The notes beneath the pieces were generated by a model. It did no database searches. It worked only from the letters and a program-made list of their open reading frames with translations, and was not told the DNA's origin. 64,000 nt of DNA from Xestospongia bergquistia (Eukaryota; Porifera; Demospongiae; Haplosclerida; Petrosiidae), in the NCBI GenBank assembly GCA_963965975.1, contig OZ014411.1, positions 27,824,249 to 27,888,248 on the forward strand, written 5' to 3'. This document shows, one piece after another, positions 57,201 to 64,000 of this stretch (position 1 is its first letter; each line of letters starts with the position of its first letter). Position numbers and translations under genes: made by a program.

Positions 57201-59740
57201 TTACTCCATTGGTTTGATAACTATTGTTACTATGGCTTCAACAGTTACTATTGCTTGGATAGCTATAGTTACTGCAGTTGATGGTTTGATTGTTGTGTCT
57301 GTTGTAGTAGTAACAGCTAGTGTAGTTGATGGTTTGATAGTTGTGTCTGTTGTAGTAGTAACAGTTGGTGTAATTGATAGTTGGGTTGTTGGGTCTATAA
57401 AAAAGAATAGTAATAATATATTATAAAGGGATAATAATCACATTATCATTAATTGTATATTATTACTACTTAATACATAAACAGATAGAAAAATTTCTAA
57501 ATCAAAATTATTATCTCCATTATTATGCTATTAAAAAGACATAGGATTTGATCACTGTCAGAGCGAACTCATTGTTGTAACCTGTAACTGCATTGCCTTT
57601 TAATCATAGAGTTAGACCATTTCTTGTTTATTACGTTTTCATGTGGTGGTAAACTAACATCACTTACCTGTGGAGCATAGATTCTACAAACTATACAATG
57701 TGCTTTTAATGGCATTGCTAATCATAATTATTTTAAAGAAAGAAACTCTAGATATTGTTTCCATTTAATTTCTGCTTTGTTTTAATAATCATTATCATTA
57801 AATAATTTTGTAACAATCAAATGTTTTTTTGAAAGGGAATAGCACATCAAAGTGACTTTAGGATTCTCTCTACCTCCTAGCTATAAGCCACTGTAAAGAT
57901 CCTTATTAAGTACTGTATATCACATAAAGTAAATTATTTATCACTCTATTGCTTTGATAGTTATAGTTACTATAGTTTTGACAGTTACTGATAACTTCTA
58001 AATAAAAGAACTGTGTCATAACAATAAAAAATAACAACTACTATAACACTGTTACACTTAAAATATAACCATCTGTCAAAACTCATTTGTCTAGCAGGTG
58101 AGATCTTAAAGAGAATCTTAGTAGCTCTGATAATTAACAACAAGCTAGGTTGAATATATTGTATAATATCATACTGGTTGTATTAATTATAATAGAGTGG
58201 TTGTAACTTACACTTGTCTTGAGAATGAATGCCAAAAACAAAAAATAAATTGTTTTGATTAGTACTCATTAGTAACTAGTGAGTCATCTCTTTTTCATCA
58301 TAATAGAACTGACTGAGCATGATGTTCATGGTAATGTTATAAATAAACCACTTGAAAGTTCCTCTGTAGCTGTCTAAAGATGGTGGTTTGTATGAACTAA
58401 AGTTCATATTGTGCTACTTCTATGAAAATGACTTTCTAGTTACTATACTATTTATAAAGCAGTTGTCTCTCAAAGGACGATCTATTTTTAACAGAAATTA
58501 ATAGTTTTTGTAACCCTTTTCTGAAAAACTTAAGCTTTATGTAAATATCATTATATAGTTCACACTTCAAACTTCAATTTTCATATATGTTAAAAGATGG
58601 CACAGGAATGTACCCTAGAAATAATGTCACATTATTAGTGAGTATTGAATACCTCAGACCTTTACATCAAAAGGTCCATTAGACTGCATATCACATTTAT
58701 GAAACTATGGTAAACAAGGTTTGGTTGAAACTATATAGAATTTTTAAGTCTACATCTACTATTATTGTTCTTAGCCATTATTGCAATGTGAGTTTTTCTT
58801 TAATTGATAATATCTCTAACACTTTACTAGCTCAGTAGTAACAAATGCAAAGAGAAAGTGTATGTAGTAATATAGACAACTTACCAGTACAATTAGTACC
58901 CATATATTCAGTACCACTACAATCACATGTGTAATTATCAGGGAAAGACAATAATATACACAATCCTCCGTTTTGACAAGGTTTATCTCGATAACAGATA
59001 TCAGCAAGATTACATCCATTACATGTAGCATTAACAACTTCATCAGGACCACAGGTATAGTTACATTCTATATAGTATAGGATGAATGTATTATATACAT
59101 ATATTAGTATAAATGTACCACATGTAAAGTTGGTATTAGCACTTGCAGCATAGTTAGTTGGACATGATGTAGTGCACATATTATCAAGATCAAAGTAAGG
59201 ACAACAGATTACAGGATTATTTGATAGACATCTTCCTGATCCATAGTTACAAGCAGAATTACAAGCTATATTAAAAAAATATATTTCCAATGTAATTAAA
59301 TTAAAATTTATTGGTAACTTACACAAACAATGATTTGAATCACTACCAAGATTATCAGGTACACAATTATAACAGTCACTTCTTTCCATTGGATTTGATG
59401 GAGGAGTACCAAAACCATGATTAGTTACTGCACTCCATGTACCACTTGAACACTCTAACTGAAAGTGTTGTGTTTGTTCAGATTGTCCACTTTTAGGAGT
59501 GAATATAGCTATAATAGATACTCTACGATAAGTATCTCTAGTTGATCCTTGAGCAAGACAAGTATACTGATGTGATGATACAGTAGGATCATATGGTCCC
59601 CCACCAGTATCTGCATTTTGAAGTAGAACTCTCAACTCCCTCTCTATATCAGCTCCTGTAGAGAGAGGACATGATGATTGTCCAGTAGCTAATGGCAGTA
59701 TTACTATCAGTACAACTGTTAAGAACATAGGTATCTTCAT
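54285..59740 (-). pseudogene. Truncated 5' half of an Ig/EGF adhesion-receptor gene
   Basis: The start at 59740 has a signal peptide (MKIPMFLTVVLIVILPLATG). Exons 59740-59323, 59265-59119 and 59067-58885 encode a Cys-rich region ending in an EGF module (CQNGGLC, YTCDCSG). After an intron of about 1.5 kb comes a Thr-rich stalk with a doubled TTTTDTTIKPST (57394 to about 57210). A region at about 56935-56150 resembles the IgGFc-binding-type N-terminal domain (DKGVIVSTGS, YTADVYQSYPTWGYPV) but is broken by about three frameshifts. Four Ig domains follow: 55830-55560 (frameshifted), 55515-55205, 55165-54838 and 54790-54495 (in-frame stop in SEFLS). A fifth is cut at about 54285, inside an exon that is complete at 63587-63925. 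Gene tail, GAIN and membrane parts are missing. Dead, or badly assembled. Confidence 0.75.
57730..58815. other. Long intron of the truncated receptor gene
   Basis: Between the EGF exon and the Thr-rich exon. At 57930-57985 there is a short degenerate echo of the Thr-rich exon (agttatagttactatag). Nothing else seen. Confidence 0.4.
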
Positions 59741-59924
59741 TATTCTGCTTGAATGAAAAGCACTAAGTTTTAAGTAAAGACCCTCGCTAAAAAGTTTCTT
59801 GTTAATAAATTATTAAGTTATTAATAATAATTAAAACTGCTGATACAGCAAGTAGGATGGTCACTTGTAGAAGACTAGATAGTTGTTTATTAACTTTGAA
59901 TAAATAATATAGATCTACATCAAC

Positions 59925-60140
59925 TATTTTGATAGAGTACTCACTCATAGTCAAGCTCTTTAACAAAGAAAAATCCATAAACACACAAGACAACGAAACC
60001 TATCAGTAGAGAAACAACACCCATATCATGAATATAGTCACTCCTCTCTTGGTCACAATCTTACACATACTTACTCTATGCAATATATTTCCTGGTGTAG
60101 ATCTATAATAAAAATATGAAGATGACAAAGATACATACAT
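59925..60140 (-). other. Unassigned exon-like segment with one membrane span
   Basis: On the minus strand, a segment starting near 60060 reads DCDQERSDYIHDMGVVSLL, then a hydrophobic run, then FFFVKELDYE and a stop at about 59945. This looks like a last exon ending in a short cytosolic tail. A broken copy lies at 45365-45600. I do not recognise the protein, and no partner exon is found nearby. Confidence 0.3.
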
Positions 60141-60647
60141 TTTAAGCATTTTATTTTATACCCATCATTTCACTAATGCATTATTGTTAATTGTTTAAAT
60201 AAAGTAGTTGCTTTAATTAATTCATAAATATTTTGGTTGCATGTATTCCTACAACATGTATTATTTCATTTTATGTTATTGAAGATTAAACAAAGTCTTT
60301 ATTACAGTTCTAACAATTAGTTACATTTTAATAGTCAAATTATATAGTATAATTAGCATTTAGAACAATATCCTTACTTCTTTGTATCAAATAGTTTTGC
60401 CATATGCAACCTTTGAATTTACACAGCCTGTATTGTATATATTGGTTAAATCAACCAATCAGTTTTACAGTAAATTTAAACATTGGTTGTAAATCAAATG
60501 ATACTACTAACATGACACGATGTGTGTAACTAAAGTTACTAAAATACTGACTATTTCTAACTTCTACAAATAACAAGACAATATGATAATAAGACAATAC
60601 TACAGAACAAATTGATCAATTTCAGCACATAATCGAAAATAGCTGAA

Positions 60648-63600
60648 CTAATTTTTTAATTGATTTTGTTCCTCTTCTTCTCTTTGCAGTTTTTCCTTTT
60701 CATTCACATCATCTATCTTCACATTTATATTCTCTACAATTAAGACCTCTACAGGAGAGCTTGGAGACTTTTGTTTAGAATATTGAAGAGTTTTATTATT
60801 GTCATAAATGGATTTTCCCAAAGAAGTTCCTCCAGAATTATCTGCTCCAATATCACACTGTTTTTTGTGCTTACGAGAAAATGTTGATGAAGAAAATCGA
60901 CTGATATCTTTGCCTGTGACATTAAAAACCCATTGTTTCCAAGTGTTTCTTACATCCTTTGAACGAAGACAGTGAATTATGAAAATGAAAAGACCATGAA
61001 AGGCAGTGATAATCACAAACAATGCAGCAAGCAAGTCTCGTACTGTCTTATTTGAATGGATATCTTGAGTAGCAAACAGTCCAATACCCCATCCCAAACC
61101 AAAGAAAATTGACAATGTTGTAATTATAACAAGCTGTTGGCAAATGAAAGATTTTTTCCCTTTATCATCCTTCAATTTAACATCCTTTAAATTGGACTGC
61201 AAGCTCTTTTGGATGAGAGAAACAAATATGATGAAAAACACTACCCAATTAAATATATAGATGATCAGAAATGGTACCACTATACCAACATAATATGGAA
61301 CATTAAAAGAAAAAATCCATCTATTGTAACAATTAAAATTATTATATCAAAATCATATTTACCATCTAAAGATTGATTCCAAAATGAACACTGAGGAGAT
61401 GAGCCATTTATATTCTAAATTAAAAAAAAAACAGCCAATAAATACACAGAAAATCCTATACTTACTGGATTAATCATAAAACTAAGACCCACAGGAGGAT
61501 TAAGGTCCCTGATAGTATCTGTCTCTACTACAGCTGCTGAGATGATAATACTACCAACCTCTTGGAAGTTGTCAACTCTCCTCAGGAATAATGAATCAGT
61601 GATGAAAACTGAATGAGTGATTCTAGTATTATTAGTGATGTTTGGAAGTCCATTTAGTAAATTTTTGGGTAGAATGATAGCTGCAGTTGATTGTTGATTA
61701 GATCCTCCAAATATCAGATCATTGGAATTAAGGCTTTGATTTTTATTAGAAAAGTCTCCAAAATTTACACTGAACATTTGACTAGATTGTTTAAATTCTT
61801 CAATGTTTACTTGTTGCACAGATACAGCAAATGATGTTTGGGAAATTACAACTGGCTTTGATGTGTTACTAATTGGTATATTCTCCACAACTAATTCAAT
61901 AGCTTCCAATATCCTACAAAATATGTACTAGTATTTACTTGAAATAACAAACTAACTTGGCTGATGTGTTAGAGGTTTCTTGACTGGTTTGTAATGTATC
62001 TTGATTGACATCTAATATGTTGTCAACGACTTCTAAGAATGTTGTAGTTAACTTTAAAAACAATATAAAAACAGGTACTCTCATGTTGATTAAAAGAATT
62101 CCTTACTGTAATATTGCCGGATACACCTTCAGTAGCTGTCACCAGTACACTCACACTTGCTGTTACTTCAGTTGATCCTAAAACATCACTGTTACTTGTA
62201 AGATTCTCCAACTGTACTACTCTCTCAGCTACTGGAAGCTAAATAGGTAAATAATAATTACTTTCCTGTATTTACATCCAACAAACTAACATTTCTTAGC
62301 TGACATATTTTTCTTGCTAGGTCACTGAAATTACAAGCTGCTATATATCCTTTTGACCATTCAGCACCTCTGGTAAAATCTCCTCCACAATATCGACTAG
62401 CTTGTAATATTTGTCCTCCTGAACTACCATTTCCACAAGGACAGCTGACTACAGCTTCTCCTCCAATATTAGTTTCAGGCCAGAAGAGAATAAGTTCAAG
62501 ATCTTGCTTGCCAGAATGTGACGGTATTATAGTTTTGTCAGGAGGACACCCATCTTAAAAAATAAAATAATCAAACATAACTTTAAATTTGTTTACCAAA
62601 TCTGTCTACTTCAGCTACTGAAATATTGACACCAAGTTGTTTGCCTAGCATAGCAATTTGATGTTGTACTCCATTCCTGAGCTCTTCAGAAGTTTCAGTC
62701 TTTGTTATCAAAGTAATAACAATAGGAATAGTATGGACTTGCACAGTATAACTAAATATTGTCTGATATAGTGCATTGTGAAAATTTGAATATACTGACT
62801 TCAAGTTGCTAGCATTAAAAATTTCAATGAAGAAAAATGAGGTGTTTGAGACATTGGTCAGTTGACTACCTGTAAGATAATTGTTACTCTAAATAATAAA
62901 TAAAGTAATTATAATAATTATTAGTGACACATCAGCTACCTTGTCAATAAAATCAGAGATCCTATCAGATATACTCAAATTACTTCTCTCATAAAAATCA
63001 TCTGGTAGTTTTATTTTAGCTTCATACTGAACAACATCTGTATTAAAATAAATAGAGGACATCGTAAAATAAACATCTTTCATACCTGTGATAGTTAGAA
63101 GTACTCTTGAAGACACCACAAATTCATTTTGTCCATTAATTATACTCCTAGCTTCACAGTGGTAAAATCCTCGATCATTTAGATCCAATTCAGGGAATAA
63201 TAAGACAGAGGGATCAGTATTGTCATTGGGAATTAACTCATCATCTTTATACCATAGAATAGTAGGAATAGGAGACCCAGTAGCTTTACATGTGAGGTTA
63301 GTAGTGGAGTAGAGATTCCCCGAAGTATTTTTAGGAGACTGTGTAATTTGTGGTGGAACTGATACCACTACAACTATATTGAAATATATAAAGTTGATAA
63401 TGAAATAATTCATGACTTGCCTATTTCACAATTGATACCAGTGTATCCATCATAACAATCACATAAATATCCATTACTCAAACTATGACATTTACCATTT
63501 CTACCACATGGAGAACTTATACAATAATTTGTTGGAGGAGCTAAAAAAAATCTTTAATAAACATTCAAAACAGCTAATCTACTTACGTTCTATTACTTGC

Positions 63601-64000
63601 AAAGTAAAAGGTGTTGTTAATACAACTATTACATTGGCTTCATTATCAGCTCGACAAGAATACCTTCCATTATCACTTTCTCTCAAGTTTACAATTTCTA
63701 GTATACTTGTATGTTGTAGAACTTCAGGGATAATGTTTGAGCGAAAACCATTGGCTTGCTCTGATGATACAATTTTATATTTATTAGTGTTCAATAAAAG
63801 TTGGCCATTTCTCCTCCATACAATGGTAGGTCGTGGAACACCATCAGCAGTGCAATTAAACACAACATTTTGTCCTTTTATTTTTATTACAGTCCCTCCA
63901 GTATTGTTCCATAAAGCAGCTGTAACTAAAATCATTGAGAATATATCAAATCACTGTACTATAACTTACCATATACATTCAGTACAATTGTTGCTTCATC
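60648..64000 (-). pseudogene. Adhesion GPCR, 3' part; membrane region partly deleted
   Basis: Exons: 63925-63587 (Ig), 63540-63421 (EGF), 63373-63086 (Ig), 63037-62940 and 62888-62597 (possibly SEA-like), 62553-62291 (hormone-receptor-like, FWPETNIGG and CP), 62238-62107, 62051-61957, 61913-61466 (GAIN), 61414-61363 (GPS start, CSFWNQSL), 61320-60648. An upstream Ig exon runs off the window. The order fits an adhesion-class GPCR. In the last exon the GPS frame reads DDGF and then a stop, while another frame resumes with TM5 (VPYYVGIVVPFLIIYIFNW), TM6 (FFGLGWGIGLFA) and TM7 (AFHGLFIFIIHCL). The rest of GPS and TM1-4 are absent. A genomic deletion with frameshift near 61310 is inferred, so the product could at best be a tethered or secreted ectodomain. 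The EGF exon ends at a GC donor. Confidence 0.8.

Noticed and set aside
57214..57426. Val-rich 70-codon + strand frame
   Set aside because: Antisense shadow of the Thr-rich stalk exon on the minus strand.

Overview
The window looks like nuclear DNA of an early-branching animal, most likely a demosponge. It is AT-rich, with short GT-AG introns (many about 40-60 bp) and animal-only gene types (integrin beta, adhesion GPCR), and it carries decayed DNA transposons. Species assignment is inference; no search was run.

Region 1 (1-26.1 kb, + strand) is a tandem array of one gene family. Four long intronless genes (1702-5829, 10762-14367, 16541-19981, 22314-26087) encode a secretory signal, a large beta-helix-like ectodomain made of about 29-residue coils, a Cys-rich collar, about eight membrane segments and an acidic cytoplasmic tail. 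Two broken members lie between them (6570-8204 and 9268-9584). The paralogues differ in length by close to whole numbers of coils (about 11, 5, 3 and 7). Gene 1 carries three nearly identical 174-bp double-coil repeats, so the ectodomain is being remodelled by recombination. I know no established function; a surface adhesion or recognition receptor family is inferred.

Region 2 (26.1-34 kb) holds a compact EF-hand protein gene (28707-29201), its decayed copy (32952-33420), simple repeats, a roughly 60-bp tandem repeat split by a small transposon-like insertion, and unassigned sequence.

Region 3 (34.1-54.3 kb) is a segmental duplication. Unit 1 has the splicing factor gene MFAP1 (13 exons, - strand) head-to-head with an intronless integrin beta gene. 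Unit 2 repeats both. The losses are reciprocal: in unit 1 MFAP1 is intact but integrin beta has one in-frame stop, and in unit 2 integrin beta is intact but MFAP1 is broken. Comparing the units dates several insertions: an 898-bp hAT element with a perfect 8-bp target duplication, a 50-bp palindrome with a 9-bp duplication, and a 351-bp inverted-repeat element are all in unit 1 only. An older inverted-repeat element sits upstream of integrin beta in both units.

Region 4 (54.3-64 kb, - strand) holds two parts of an adhesion-GPCR-type family. At 60648-64000 is the 3' half of a gene (Ig, EGF, Ig, hormone-receptor-like, GAIN/GPS, TM5-7) in which the stretch from mid-GPS through TM4 appears deleted with loss of frame. 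At 54285-59740 is a decayed 5' half of a related gene (signal peptide, EGF, Thr-rich stalk, several Ig domains) that is cut off inside the Ig exon also present at 63587-63925. The right edge of the window truncates the family.
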